From Mauremys mutica (Eukaryota; Chordata; Testudines; Geoemydidae), in contig NC_059094.1 in NCBI RefSeq assembly GCF_020497125.1, positions 2,893,733 to 2,957,732 on the forward strand: a stretch of 64,000 bases of DNA. Reading direction: 5' to 3'. Made by a program: the position numbers and the translations under genes. This document shows, piece after piece, positions 33,937-43,534 of this stretch. Every line of letters begins with the position of its first letter. Within the stretch, counting starts at the first letter, position 1. Below the pieces are notes generated by a model that was not told the DNA's origin, ran no database searches, and was given only the letters and a program-made list of their open reading frames with translations.

Positions 33937-35802
33937 ATGCAGAGCTCTCCAGCAGAGGAGTCAGCCCAATGCAAGAATAGAAAGAGATCCCCAGCATGGA
34001 CAGACCGGGAAGTCCAGGATCTGATCGCTGTGTGGGGCGAGGAGTCTGTGCTGTCGGAGCTGCGCTCCAACAAGCGTAATGCAAAGACCTTCGAGAAGGT
34101 CTCCCAAGCCATGACACAGAAAGGATACAGCCGGGATGCGATGCAGTGCCGCGTGAAAGTCAAGGACCTGAGGCAAGGCTATCAAAAAGTCAGAGCGGCA
34201 AACGGACGCTCCGGAGCACAGCCCCAGACATGCCGCTTCTACGAGGCACTGCATGCCATTCTCGGTGGGTCTGCCACCACTGTCCCACCAGTGACCGTGG
34301 ACTCAGTGGATGGCATAGTGAGCCAGGACAGTTCCTACTCGATGTTCGCCGATGGGCAAGACGACGAAGGGTCCGTGGAGGAAGGCGCAGGCGACAGCGA
34401 ACACAATGCCGCTTTCCCTGACAGCCAGGATCTCTTCATCACCCTCACAGAGATCCCCTACCAACCCTCACCGGCCGTGAACCCGGACTCAGAGTCAGGG
34501 GAAGGATCAGGCGGTAAGTCGTATAAACAAGAAAATATTTATTTGCTCGAAAACATGTATACCAAAAATATAAATTCTATCTATAAATACTATATCTAAA
34601 AGTTTTTAAAGGGAAACTAAACGAACAGTAGGTCTACACAGATTGGGATGGAACAATAGTCCTCCATGGACAATTCCACAAATGCTTCAAACAGTTCCTC
34701 AAATACCCTCCGCAGGAGGTTTCGAGGAAGAGGTGCCTTATTTGGTCCTCCAGTGAAGCTCACTCTTCCACGCCACGACATCCTCAGATACAGGGGAACC
34801 ATCGCCTCTACCAGCATGGCCGCGTAGGGTCCCGGTCGGTGAAGTGCTTCCCTTAACATCCTTTCTTTCTGCACTCGAGAGACACGCCTCAGGGTAATCT
34901 CGTTACTGAAGTGCTGCATCTAATTAGGGCAATTAGCGAATAGTTACTGTTCTTAATGGTTTACTTATACTTTGCATAACAAAGCCCCGCGCTTAGCAGC
35001 CACGTGCTGTAGGCCACACAGGAAAAGCATACATTGATCTTTCCCCTGCAATGTCGGGAGTGGCTGCAAAAGGGTCATAGTATCTGATTTCCAGATTGCC
35101 TTTAGCACGACGGCACAGCTATCCGTTAACTGATAAGCATAATGTACTGTAAGGCTTACCAGGACTCTCTGCTAGAGGGATTCTGCTATCTCTCCCGACT
35201 TCTCCGCTCTCCTGTTCAATGGCGCAGCCAATCAGAGCGTAGACCAAAATGTTGTGCTTCTCTGGAGACCACGTGACACTTGTTGTCCGGTACGGTCTTC
35301 TTCATAGAAATTGACTAGACGGTGTTCACTGTTCGCCAAAATGTATCTGTACAAGGAAATCACTAACTTTCCCCATCACACAGCTTCGGCTCCTTCCCGG
35401 ACTGCCCCGGCATCCCCCTCGCAGAGACTGGCAATGATTAGACGGCGAAAGAAGAAGACTAGGGACGACATGTTCGCTGAACTGATGGCCTGCTCCCGAG
35501 CAGAGGCTGCAGAGCAGAAACACTGGAGGGAGACCCTATGTGAGCAGCATCGCACACTCATGGAACGTGAGGATAGGTGGCGGCAGGAAGACCAGCAGAC
35601 CACCCAAACGCTGCTTGGTCTCATGAAGGAACAAACGGACACGCTTCGTCGCCTTGTTGATGTCCTGCAGGACCGCAGGCTGGAGGACAGGGCCCCCCTG
35701 CAGTGTCTCTGCAATCGCCCTCCCCAGCCAAGAAGTCCTGGCCCCCCCTCACCCAAAAGTACAAGACGGAGGGGTGGTAGAGGCCGTGAGAACTGTCACT
35801 GA
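33937..35802 (+). CDS. Harbinger accessory Myb/SANT-like DNA-binding protein (two exons)
   Basis: In Harbinger elements this second protein binds DNA and helps bring the transposase to the element ends. Exon 1 (33,937-34,513) starts MQSSPAEESAQ and holds a Myb/SANT-like trihelix of about 90 residues: SPAWTDREVQDLIAVWGEE, then CRVKVKDLRQGYQKV and CRFYEALHAIL, followed by an acidic tail. The frame then reads GT(AAGT) at 34,514. An AG acceptor at 35,382-35,383 joins it in frame to exon 2 (35,384-35,802), giving about 331 residues. Exon 2 has a basic RRRKKKTRDDMFAELM start, a charged helix and a Pro/Arg-rich C-terminus. The 870-bp intron has consensus borders. The second Harbinger copy preserves the same two blocks in broken form. 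No stop interrupts either exon. Expression is not shown. Confidence 0.78.
34617..34919 (-). CDS. antisense ORF inside the Harbinger intron, unknown
   Basis: I do not recognise this 100-codon frame. It starts MQHFSNEITLRRVSRVQKERM, contains RPGPYAAMLVEAMVPLYLRM and an acidic/hydrophobic FEELFEAFVELSMEDYC segment, and has ordinary amino-acid composition. A TAATTAG just before the ATG could be a splice acceptor on the minus strand, so it might be a last exon. It lies downstream of the transposase on the same strand. It could equally be a captured host fragment or a chance frame. Confidence 0.35.
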   Translation of the reverse strand: MQHFSNEITLRRVSRVQKERMLREALHRPGPYAAMLVEAMVPLYLRMSWRGRVSFTGGPNKAPLPRNLLRRVFEELFEAFVELSMEDYCSIPICVDLLFV

Positions 35803-36717
35803 ACCAGAGCAGAGTGGCCGTGTACCCCGCACTTCTCACGTTAGAAATTTGTAGAAGTGCTTCCCTTATAGGCTCAGCCAGTCCCAAATCCAAGGTTCAT
35901 CCCCCCACTGTTTATTAGATTAATAAAAGATGTTTGCTGTTAATCACTGTTTCCGTCATGTCTTTCCTGTCAGAGGATTTTTCGGTGTATGGGGTGTACA
36001 GGGGTTTCATACTTGCACGGTATAGCCTACAGTACCAGGGTACAGACTTGGGGAAAGGATCAACTGCGGGGCACACACACACTGCAGTCAGTAGGCACCA
36101 GGGTCATTCTGTGTTGTGTATGCTGCCCCTGATCATTTCGTAATGTGTATGCTTGTCCAGGGTCCTAGCGCCTGCCACGCCATTACTGTGAAGGCAGGCT
36201 GCCCTTACGATGCACTTGCAACGGATCCACGAGCCTATCCGCTGCCCTGAGCCCCAACAAGAGCCCTCATCCACGGACAGATAGTCACCCTTCTCCCACA
36301 CCCATCACCCCTTCCCACGCAGAAACCCGCAGCCCACTGCCGTCATCCAAACCCCTATGCAAAGAAGGCACCACTCGCCCCTTCCTGCAAACCCTCCCCT
36401 TCATGCAGAACCACTGTCATCCGTCCCCCACCTCAGGGACCTATGTAGGAGCAGGAGGATGTCAGTCCTCTATGGAGGAAGCGGTCTGTACGTCAGTGCA
36501 CACCGTGCCCAGCACAGTATGCGTCCATGTCTCAACACCAGAACAGAAATGCAAAGTAAAAGAAAGATTTATTAATAATGAGTGTAACAATTAATTTGCT
36601 TAAAAACGTGCTTTGGAAGTGGGGGAAACTTGGAGAACGCGGCATGTAGCCGCAGATCCAAATAGACACAAACTGACACAGGCCCAGGGTCAGTTTCTCT
36701 TGAAAGCAAGTGGAGAG

Positions 36718-37985
36718 TCATAGGTTACCCTGATCTCCGAGGAAACTTGCTTTCAAAGCCTCCCGGATACAGAGCGCTTCCCGCTGGGATATTCTCTCGG
36801 CACGGGTGTCTGGCTGAGCGTAAACTGCAGCCAGGCGATTTGCCTCAACCTCCCATCTGGACAAAAAGGCCTCGCCCTTGCTCTCACACAGATTGTGCAG
36901 CACACAGCATGCAGCAATAACTACGGGGATATTCTTTTCGCTGATGTCCGAGCGAGTGAGTAAGCTCCGCCATCTCCCCTTGAGACGTCCGAAAGCACAC
37001 TCCACCACCATTCTGCACTTGCTCAGCCGGTAGTTGAAGAGTTCCTTCTCTCTGTCCAGGGCGCCTGTATAGGGCTTCATGAGCCAGGGCATTAGCGGGT
37101 AGGCTGGGTCCCCGAGGATCACTGTAGGCATCTGCACATCCCCAACCGTTATTTTGTGGTCCGGGAAGAAAGTACCTGCCTGGAGGAGTCTAAAGAGACC
37201 AGAGCTCCTGAACACACGCGCGTCATGAACCTTGCCCACCCACCCGACGTTGATGTTGGTAAAACGTCCCCTATGGTCCACCAGTCCTTGCAGCACCATG
37301 GAAAAGTAGCCCTTTCGGTTAATGTAATCGCTGGCCTGGTGGGCCGGTGCCAGGATAGGGATGTGAGTCCCATCTATAGCCCCACCGCAGTTTGGGAATC
37401 CCATCGCGGCGAAGCCGTCTATGACAACCTGGACGTTTCCCAGGGTCACCACCTTTGAGAGCAGTTGCTCAACGATTGCGTGGGCTACTTGCATCACAGC
37501 AACCCCCACGGTAGATTTGCCCACGCCAAAGTGGTTCGCTACTGACCGGTAGCTGTCTGGCGTGGCAAGTTTCCAGAGGGCTATGGCCACTCGCTTCTGC
37601 ACACTCAGGGCTGCTCGCATCCGGGTGTCCTGGCGCTTCAGGGCAGGGGACAGCAAGTCACACAGTTCAAGGAAAGTGCCCTTACGCATCCCTTACGCAG
37701 CCACTCTGTGTCATCCCAGACCTGCAGCACTATGCGGTCCCACCAGTCCGTGCTTGTTTCCCGGGCCCAGAATCTCCGTTCCACACCATGAACGTGACCC
37801 ATTGCCACCATGATCTCCACTGCCCGGCGTACCCTGCTTTCTGAGAGGTCTGCGCCACTCTCCTCACCGCGCTGCCGGAGCCTCCTCGCCCGATTTCTCA
37901 GCAGCTGACTGTTGCAGAGGTGGACGATAAGGTGCGAGGAGTTGACAACGGCCATAAGTGCAGCGATGATCGCAGCGGGCTCCAT
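36718..37985 (-). pseudogene. Harbinger DDE transposase, one frameshift
   Basis: The transposase cuts and joins the element ends in the nucleus. The N-terminal part (from MEPAAIIAALMAVV at 37,985) and the catalytic part (323 codons from 37,689) are in different frames. The break falls between DTEWLRK and MRKGTFLELCDLL. The catalytic residues look complete: D106 in GGAIDGTHI, D194 in LGDPAYPLMPW and E230 in VVECAFGRLKGRW (numbered in the 323-codon frame). A helix-turn-helix-like KLATPDSYRSVANHFGVGKSTV lies ahead of them. The rest is free of stops to the natural-looking terminus GDQGNL, so the loss looks recent. A tiny intron at the break cannot be excluded. Confidence 0.88.
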
Positions 37986-38923
37986 GCTCGCAGTGCTGTG
38001 GCGTCCGCGCTGTCACTGACCAGAAAAGTGCGCGAACAGATTTCCCGCCGGCGCTTTCAGGGAGGGAGGGCGTTTGTGAGTGACGGTTGAATGATGACAG
38101 TTACCCAAAACCACCCTCGACACATTTTTCCCCCAGCAGGCATTGTGAGCTCTACCCAGCATTCCAATGGGCAGCGGGGACTGCGGGAACTGTGGGATAG
38201 CTTCCCACAGTGCACCGCTTCCAAAGTCGACGCTGGCCCCGTGAATGTGGACTCAGAAATTCGAATTAGTGTATTTAGTATGGATACACAAATTCGACTT
38301 CATAAGGTCGAATCCACAAATTCGAACTAAGTTGATTCGAAATAGTCTTGTAGTGTAGACAAGGCCTGAGTTACTACAGAGAATTCTTTCCTGGGTGTCT
38401 AGCTGGTGAGTCTTGCCCACATGCTCAGGGTTTAGCTGATTGCTATATTTGGGGTCAGGAAGGAATTTTCTCCAGGGCAGATTTGCAGAGGCCCTGGGGG
38501 GTTTTCGCTTTCCTCTGCAGCGTGGGGCCTGAGTCACTTGCTGGAGGATTCTCTGCACCTTGAAGTCTTTAAATCACGATTTGAGGACTTCTGTAGCTCA
38601 GACATAGGTTAGGGGTTTGATACAGGAGTGGGTGGTTGAGATTCTGTATCCTGCGTTATGCAGGAGGTCAGACTATACGAGGATAATGGTCCCTTCGGAC
38701 CTTAAAGTCTATGATTCTATGATATGCTGGAGGTAGGGATAGGATACAGAGTGTTAAAGTCAGACTCAGGACTCACAGTTTGTCAGACCACTCTGTTTAT
38801 TAGCAAAAGTGCTTTGCTAATACACCCAGAAAATGTGAATGCCATGCAAGGCTCAAATCACTTTATTTATACAGATAAAAGGGCGCGAAATTAACAAGAT
38901 TATAAAGGGAGCAGAACTGATAA

Positions 38924-39114
38924 TGTTATATCCTTGGGGCAGCCGGTGTAGGAAGCAATCACTTGAGGCCAGAGAGCAGGCAGCTAACCAAAACCTCCAT
39001 TTTATTTACATATATACAGAGAGCTCCTCAGCCGGTTGAAACCGGTTGAGCTAACCCATAATAATCTAACTCAGTTGCCATAGCAACAAAACCATGACAA
39101 CCAAATACACAACA
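38924..39114 (-). repeat. gypsy 3' LTR
   Basis: 191 bp, starting TGTTGTGTATTTGG and ending GGATATAACA on the minus strand. It contains TATATATG followed closely by AATAAA (39,001-39,006). Adjacent to the PPT. Confidence 0.93.
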
Positions 39115-39130
39115 TATTCCTCCCCCCCTA
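39115..39130 (-). other. gypsy polypurine tract
   Basis: On the minus strand AGGGGGGGAGGAATA lies directly before the 3' LTR; it would prime plus-strand DNA synthesis. Confidence 0.8.
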
Positions 39131-39245
39131 ATAAGAACATCCCCTAAATAAAACACACACTAGACTAGAGAAGGAGGGTAGACTGCCTCCATTCCCGGCT
39201 AAACCCTGGGGATTATTTTGCCCCATAACCGTGGGTTCGCCCTAG

Positions 39246-42200
39246 CTAAAGATCCAGCCGATGAGGAGGCCTTCTGTCTCTAGGTGGATTACGGCGAACT
39301 ACTGGTGTTATTGCACCCGAAAGCACTAGGGGCTCAGGGTCCGCAGCACGAACAGGTGAGGAGGTGGTATCAGCTCGTGCTGGGCAAAGGGGTATCTCAG
39401 CCGCCGGCAGTAATGGAAGAGAACAGTCAGAAACAGGTGACTCGTGATTCGATCCCTCACCAGAAGAGGTGAAGTCAGACCCCTCAACTGCAGATGGGTC
39501 CTGAGGACTGGCATGACCTGGCAACAGCTGATCTACATGTCGCCGCCAGGTAAGATTCTCTGCAGTCCGGACTGTGTAGGAAACAGGTCCTGTTTGAGTG
39601 ATGACTGTGGCCGGAACCCATTTAGCTCTGGAAGTATAATTCTGAGCCAAAACTGGCTGTCCCGGGCTAAACGTTCGGTCTTTTGCTCTGGGTGCCCGTC
39701 TGATGACTTGATATTGCTGCTGATGTTGCACAATTTGTCGTGGTTCAGAAGGTTTCAGCAGATCAAAGCAAGTGCGCCGCTGTCGTCCCATCATTAGAAA
39801 GGCCGGAGATGCGTGGGTCGTAGCATGAGGTGTGTTTCTGTAGGAAAGTAAAAAGGTATCCAGACGCTTTTGAATGGAGTGTTGTCCCCTTGCTGATTTC
39901 AAAGCGTTTTTCATTGTCTGCACAAATCTTTCAGCTAATCCGTTGGTGGACGGATGATATGGTGCTGACGTGATGTGGTGTATCCCATTTGCTTTCATAA
40001 AATTTTGAAACTCCTGAGAAACGAACTGCGGTCCGTTGTCGCTCACAAGTTGTTCTGGCAGACCAAAACGACTAAAGAGTCCTCGTAGTTTTTGGATAGT
40101 ACTCTCTGCAGAAGTGGACTGCATTATAGAGACTTCTGGCCATTTAGAATGGGCATCTATTGCCACCAAGAACATGCTTCCTTCAAGGGGGCCAGCAAAG
40201 TCAACGTGAATACGTTGCCACGGGTTTTCAGGCCAGTCCCATGGGTGTAGGGGTGCCCACTGGGGTGCATTCCTCACACCCTGACATGACATACAAGCTT
40301 TTGCCTTCTCTTCAATAGCGCTGTCCAGTCCAGGCCACCAAAAATAGCTTCGTGCAATTTCCTTCATGCGCACTATTCCACAGTGACCGGAATGTAGCTG
40401 TTCTAACATCTGTGATCTCAGTGGTGGTGGAATAATGACACGTCTCCCCCACAACAAACAACCAGATTGGACCGATAACTCCGTCCGCTTGGACATGTAG
40501 GGAACAAGGTCGGATGAGACCGGAGAGGTTTGTCGAGATGTTCCATGCATCACCAGGTCCATAACGTGGGACAATACTGGGTCAACGCGAGTTGCCTTCT
40601 TTATCTGAGTAGCAGTGATGGGTGTATTCTCTACCTGTTCAAAGTAGAAGATTTCCTTGTGGGCACTATCTTGGTGTTTGACCGGCAAAGGCAACCTTGA
40701 GAGGCCATCTGCATTGCCGTGTAGAGTGGATTTCCGATATTTGATTTCATATGTGTGTGCTGAAAGTAACAATGCCCAACGTTGCATACGACTAGCAGCT
40801 AATGGGGGAATGCCTGTGTAAGGTCCAAAAATTGATGTCAGAGGTCGATGGTCTGTGAGAAGAGTAAATTTTCGCCCAAACAGGTACTGATGAAACTTCC
40901 GAATTCCAAAAACAATTCCTAATGCCTCACGTTCGATTTGGGCGTAGTTAGTTTCTGCTTTGCTTAGAGTGCGTGAAGCAAAAGCAATAGGTCTCTCTTC
41001 TCCTGAAGGCATAATATGTGACACGACTGCTCCCACTCCATAAGGGGAGGCATCGCAGGCCAATTGCAGTGGTAAGGATGGATCAAAGTGCGTTAGAACT
41101 TCAGAATTTAGCAATGCATCCTTAGCTTTGTTAAATGCAACATCACAGGCTTCAGTCCACTTCCAGGCCTTGTTCTGCCCAAGGAGCTCATGAAGTGGTT
41201 TTAGCAGTGTGGCTAACTGTGAGATGAACTTTCCATAATAGTTCAGGAGTCCTAGAAACGAGCGCAGCTGGCTTACATTTCGAGGTGGGGGAGCCTCCAC
41301 AATAGCTTTAACTTTTGCAGGGGCCTTATGAAGACCTGCAGAATCAATGATGTGTCCCAAATATTCAACAGAGGGCTTGAAGAATTCACACTTGTCTTTG
41401 CGAACTCGTAGGCCATACTCTTCCAGTCTTTGTAGGGTAGCCTCTAAATTCTTTAAGTGATCCTCTTCATTTCTTCCAGTGACCAGGATATCATCCAGAT
41501 AGCACTGAACTCCTGACAAGCCACACAAGATCTGGTCCATAGCCCTCTGGAACAGGGCGGGAGCAGATGTTATTCCGAAGGGTAGACGACAGTATCGATA
41601 AAGCCCCTTATGAGTCACAATAGTCAACAGCTCTTGGGACTTTTCATCGACGTGCATCTGTAAATATGCTTGACTCAGATCAATCTTACTGAACTTTTGT
41701 CCCCCAGCCAGGCCTGCGAAGAGGTCATCGATGCGGGGAAGCGGGTATTGCTCTGCACACAACACTGGGTTGACAGTGACTTTAAAATCACCGCAAATCC
41801 GGAGCGAGCCATCTTTCTTCACGATTGGAACGATAGGAGTGGCCCATGAGCTATGGGTAACTGGTATTAGGACTCCATTGGTGACCAGGCGCTCCAGGTC
41901 TGCTTCAACTTTTGGCCTGATGGCATATGGCACAGTTCGGGCTTTCAGATATTTTGGTGGACTGCCAGGTTTAATGTTCAATGTCACAGTGATTCCCTTC
42001 ATACTTCCCAAATCATCTCCAAAAACAGCAGCATGTTTCCTTAGTATAGGGGTTAGACTGGTTTCTTCTTTAGTCATCCGGTGCACTTCTGCCCAGTTCA
42101 GTTGAATCTTCCCAAGCCAAGACCTACCCATTAAGGCTGGGTAGTTACCTCTCACCACAAACAGTGACAATTTAGCCACCTGTCCATTGAGCTCCACCTT

Positions 42201-43220
42201 AACATCAATAGTGCCCAGCATAGGCACAGCTTCTCCCGTATACGTCTTCAGAACAGTTTTTGTTGCCTTAAGCGGAAGATGCTGTAGCTTTTCTTTATAC
42301 ACAGTCTCGGAGATCAGTGAGACGGCTGCACCGGTGTCCAGTTCCATGCGTATACGTTTGCCATCCAATAACGGGGTTACCCAGTATTCATGTGAGCCCA
42401 TTGCCAAAGACAAAACATGCAGTGGCACTTCCTCTTGCGATGAGGTGTCACCTTGATCATCCTGGGTCTGCTCTAGGGTATGCAGGGTTCCTCTTTTTGT
42501 CGGCCAGACCACAGGCCTCTTTTTCTTTTGTTTACAGGCACACTCAATGTGTCCCTTTTTGCCACAGTGTCGACACACCAGGTCCTTACACCAGCATTCT
42601 GATGCCTGGTGACCCGGCTTACCACAGCGGTAACATTCTTGACTCTGCACAGTTTTGTGGGTCGGTTCTTGTGACACTTTTTGCACCCTAGGGGGTGCAC
42701 CGATGTATTGTGCCTCCCTTGTAGCCAGTTCCATGGAGACAGCAATATCAACAGCCTTCTGTAAGGTAAGCTGAGCCTCTGTCAGTAGGCGCTTCCGTAT
42801 AGCTTCACTGTACAGGCCACACACTAACCTGTCACGCAGGGCATCATGTAACATTTCTTTAAATTCACAGTGTTCTGCTAGCTTTTTTAAAATGGCTACA
42901 AATTGTACAACTGTTTCATCTTCCTTTTGGTCTCTTTTGTGGAACCTATATCTTTCAGCAATTACCAGTGGTTTTGGGGAGAAATGAGACCCCAGGATTT
43001 CCACAATGTCACTGTAAGATTTAGTCTCAGGCTTAACAGGGTGTAGTAAGCTGCGTAGCAGAGAGTAGGTTTTAGCCCCTACAACAGTTAAGAATATTGG
43101 CACCTTCTTCGCTTCTGTAATGTCATTTGCAATACCAAAAAGCTCAAAACGCTCAGTATACACATGCCACTGCTCTGTATTCTCATCAAAAGGCTCCAGG
43201 GGCCTGGTCAGAGTAGCCAT
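39246..43220 (-). CDS. gypsy gag-pol polyprotein
   Basis: Encodes capsid, protease, reverse transcriptase, RNase H and integrase for copying and inserting the element. The open frame is 1,336 codons; I prefer the second Met (MATLTRPLEPFDENTEQW) as start, since gag homology begins there, leaving 1,324 residues. Numbered from the first Met (43,256): gag about 13-200; two CCHC knuckles 208-221 and 228-241; protease D307 in LDTGAAVSLIS; RT with D526 and YLDD at 586-589; RNase H with D735, E775 or E777, D802 and D850; integrase zinc region about 955-991; catalytic D1019, D1073 and E1109, the last two exactly 35 residues apart. A chromatin- or DNA-binding C-terminal part follows to 1,336. No stop or frameshift is present. 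All catalytic residues I can place are intact. Confidence 0.95.
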   Translation of the reverse strand: MATLTRPLEPFDENTEQWHVYTERFELFGIANDITEAKKVPIFLTVVGAKTYSLLRSLLHPVKPETKSYSDIVEILGSHFSPKPLVIAERYRFHKRDQKEDETVVQFVAILKKLAEHCEFKEMLHDALRDRLVCGLYSEAIRKRLLTEAQLTLQKAVDIAVSMELATREAQYIGAPPRVQKVSQEPTHKTVQSQECYRCGKPGHQASECWCKDLVCRHCGKKGHIECACKQKKKRPVVWPTKRGTLHTLEQTQDDQGDTSSQEEVPLHVLSLAMGSHEYWVTPLLDGKRIRMELDTGAAVSLISETVYKEKLQHLPLKATKTVLKTYTGEAVPMLGTIDVKVELNGQVAKLSLFVVRGNYPALMGRSWLGKIQLNWAEVHRMTKEETSLTPILRKHAAVFGDDLGSMKGITVTLNIKPGSPPKYLKARTVPYAIRPKVEADLERLVTNGVLIPVTHSSWATPIVPIVKKDGSLRICGDFKVTVNPVLCAEQYPLPRIDDLFAGLAGGQKFSKIDLSQAYLQMHVDEKSQELLTIVTHKGLYRYCRLPFGITSAPALFQRAMDQILCGLSGVQCYLDDILVTGRNEEDHLKNLEATLQRLEEYGLRVRKDKCEFFKPSVEYLGHIIDSAGLHKAPAKVKAIVEAPPPRNVSQLRSFLGLLNYYGKFISQLATLLKPLHELLGQNKAWKWTEACDVAFNKAKDALLNSEVLTHFDPSLPLQLACDASPYGVGAVVSHIMPSGEERPIAFASRTLSKAETNYAQIEREALGIVFGIRKFHQYLFGRKFTLLTDHRPLTSIFGPYTGIPPLAASRMQRWALLLSAHTYEIKYRKSTLHGNADGLSRLPLPVKHQDSAHKEIFYFEQVENTPITATQIKKATRVDPVLSHVMDLVMHGTSRQTSPVSSDLVPYMSKRTELSVQSGCLLWGRRVIIPPPLRSQMLEQLHSGHCGIVRMKEIARSYFWWPGLDSAIEEKAKACMSCQGVRNAPQWAPLHPWDWPENPWQRIHVDFAGPLEGSMFLVAIDAHSKWPEVSIMQSTSAESTIQKLRGLFSRFGLPEQLVSDNGPQFVSQEFQNFMKANGIHHITSAPYHPSTNGLAERFVQTMKNALKSARGQHSIQKRLDTFLLSYRNTPHATTHASPAFLMMGRQRRTCFDLLKPSEPRQIVQHQQQYQVIRRAPRAKDRTFSPGQPVLAQNYTSRAKWVPATVITQTGPVSYTVRTAENLTWRRHVDQLLPGHASPQDPSAVEGSDFTSSGEGSNHESPVSDCSLPLLPAAEIPLCPARADTTSSPVRAADPEPLVLSGAITPVVRRNPPRDRRPPHRLDL

Positions 43221-43330
43221 GATTTTTAGTTTCACTTTCACAGTCAGTGCAAACAAGCAGCTTTTTTGTTTGTTTGTTCTTTACCTTAACTTCTACTTCC
43301 TTCTGTTACTGGAGCAGCACCGGAGTCTCA

Positions 43331-43342
43331 CCCTCGTCGCCA
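43331..43342 (-). other. gypsy primer-binding site
   Basis: TGGCGACGAGGG on the minus strand lies one base after the 5' LTR. It fits the 3' end of a serine tRNA (…CCTCGTCGCCA), as used by mag-like elements; the tRNA match is from memory. Confidence 0.7.
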
Positions 43343-43343
43343 G

Positions 43344-43534
43344 TGTTATATCCTTGGGGCAGCCGGTGTAGGAAGCAATCACTTGAGGCCAGAGAGCAGG
43401 CAGCTAACCAAAACCTCCATTTTATTTACATATATACAGAGAGCTCCTCAGCCGGTTGAAACCGGTTGAGCTAACCCATAATAATCTAACTCAGTTGCCA
43501 TAGCAACAAAACCATGACAACCAAATACACAACA
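43344..43534 (-). repeat. gypsy 5' LTR
   Basis: Same 191 bp as the 3' LTR, position for position. TATATATG and AATAAA (43,421-43,426 on the minus strand) are candidate promoter and polyadenylation signals. Confidence 0.93.

Larger units (their letters stand above)
33547..38366. mobile_element. near-complete PIF/Harbinger transposon (4.8 kb)
   Basis: Terminal inverted repeats GGCCTGGTCTACACTA and GGCCTTGTCTACACTA (15 of 16 identical), with 3-bp duplication TGA (33,544-33,546; 38,367-38,369). Both sub-terminal regions repeat TTCGAATT/ATTCGAAC motifs many times; these are candidate binding sites. It encodes a Myb/SANT-like protein on the plus strand and a DDE transposase on the minus strand, converging, as is usual for the superfamily. 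AATAAA at about 35,922 could serve the first gene, and AATAAA on the minus strand at about 36,568 the second. Confidence 0.93.
29921..38723 (+). mobile_element. CR1 LINE copy A, interrupted twice
   Basis: 5'UTR, ORF1, ORF2, 3'UTR and a terminal CTATGATTCTATGA can all be followed on the plus strand. ORF2 resumes in register after the MITE at 31,832, and the 3'UTR resumes after the Harbinger at 33,547 (GGGATCTGA then GTTACTACAGAG). Without its insertions the copy is roughly 3.7 kb. It has lost the end of ORF1 and start of ORF2. Confidence 0.9.
38924..43534 (-). mobile_element. complete Ty3/gypsy LTR retrotransposon (mag-like)
   Basis: The 4,611-bp element has two 191-bp LTRs with no difference found by eye and a perfect 5-bp target duplication GATAA (38,919-38,923; 43,535-43,539). 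It has a primer-binding site, a polypurine tract and one uninterrupted gag-pol frame. Order on the minus strand: LTR (43,534-43,344), PBS, gag-pol, PPT, LTR (39,114-38,924). There is no env-like frame. Identical LTRs imply very recent insertion. The mag-clade suggestion rests on the single frame, two zinc knuckles and gag style. Confidence 0.96.

Noticed and set aside
41731..42691. Plus-strand frames of 124, 89 and 124 codons opposite the gypsy element
   Set aside because: They are shadows of the well-supported minus-strand gag-pol frame.
43331..43534. Gypsy element as an endogenous retrovirus
   Set aside because: No env-like frame follows pol, and RT, integrase and gag style are of Ty3/gypsy type, so it is treated as an LTR retrotransposon.
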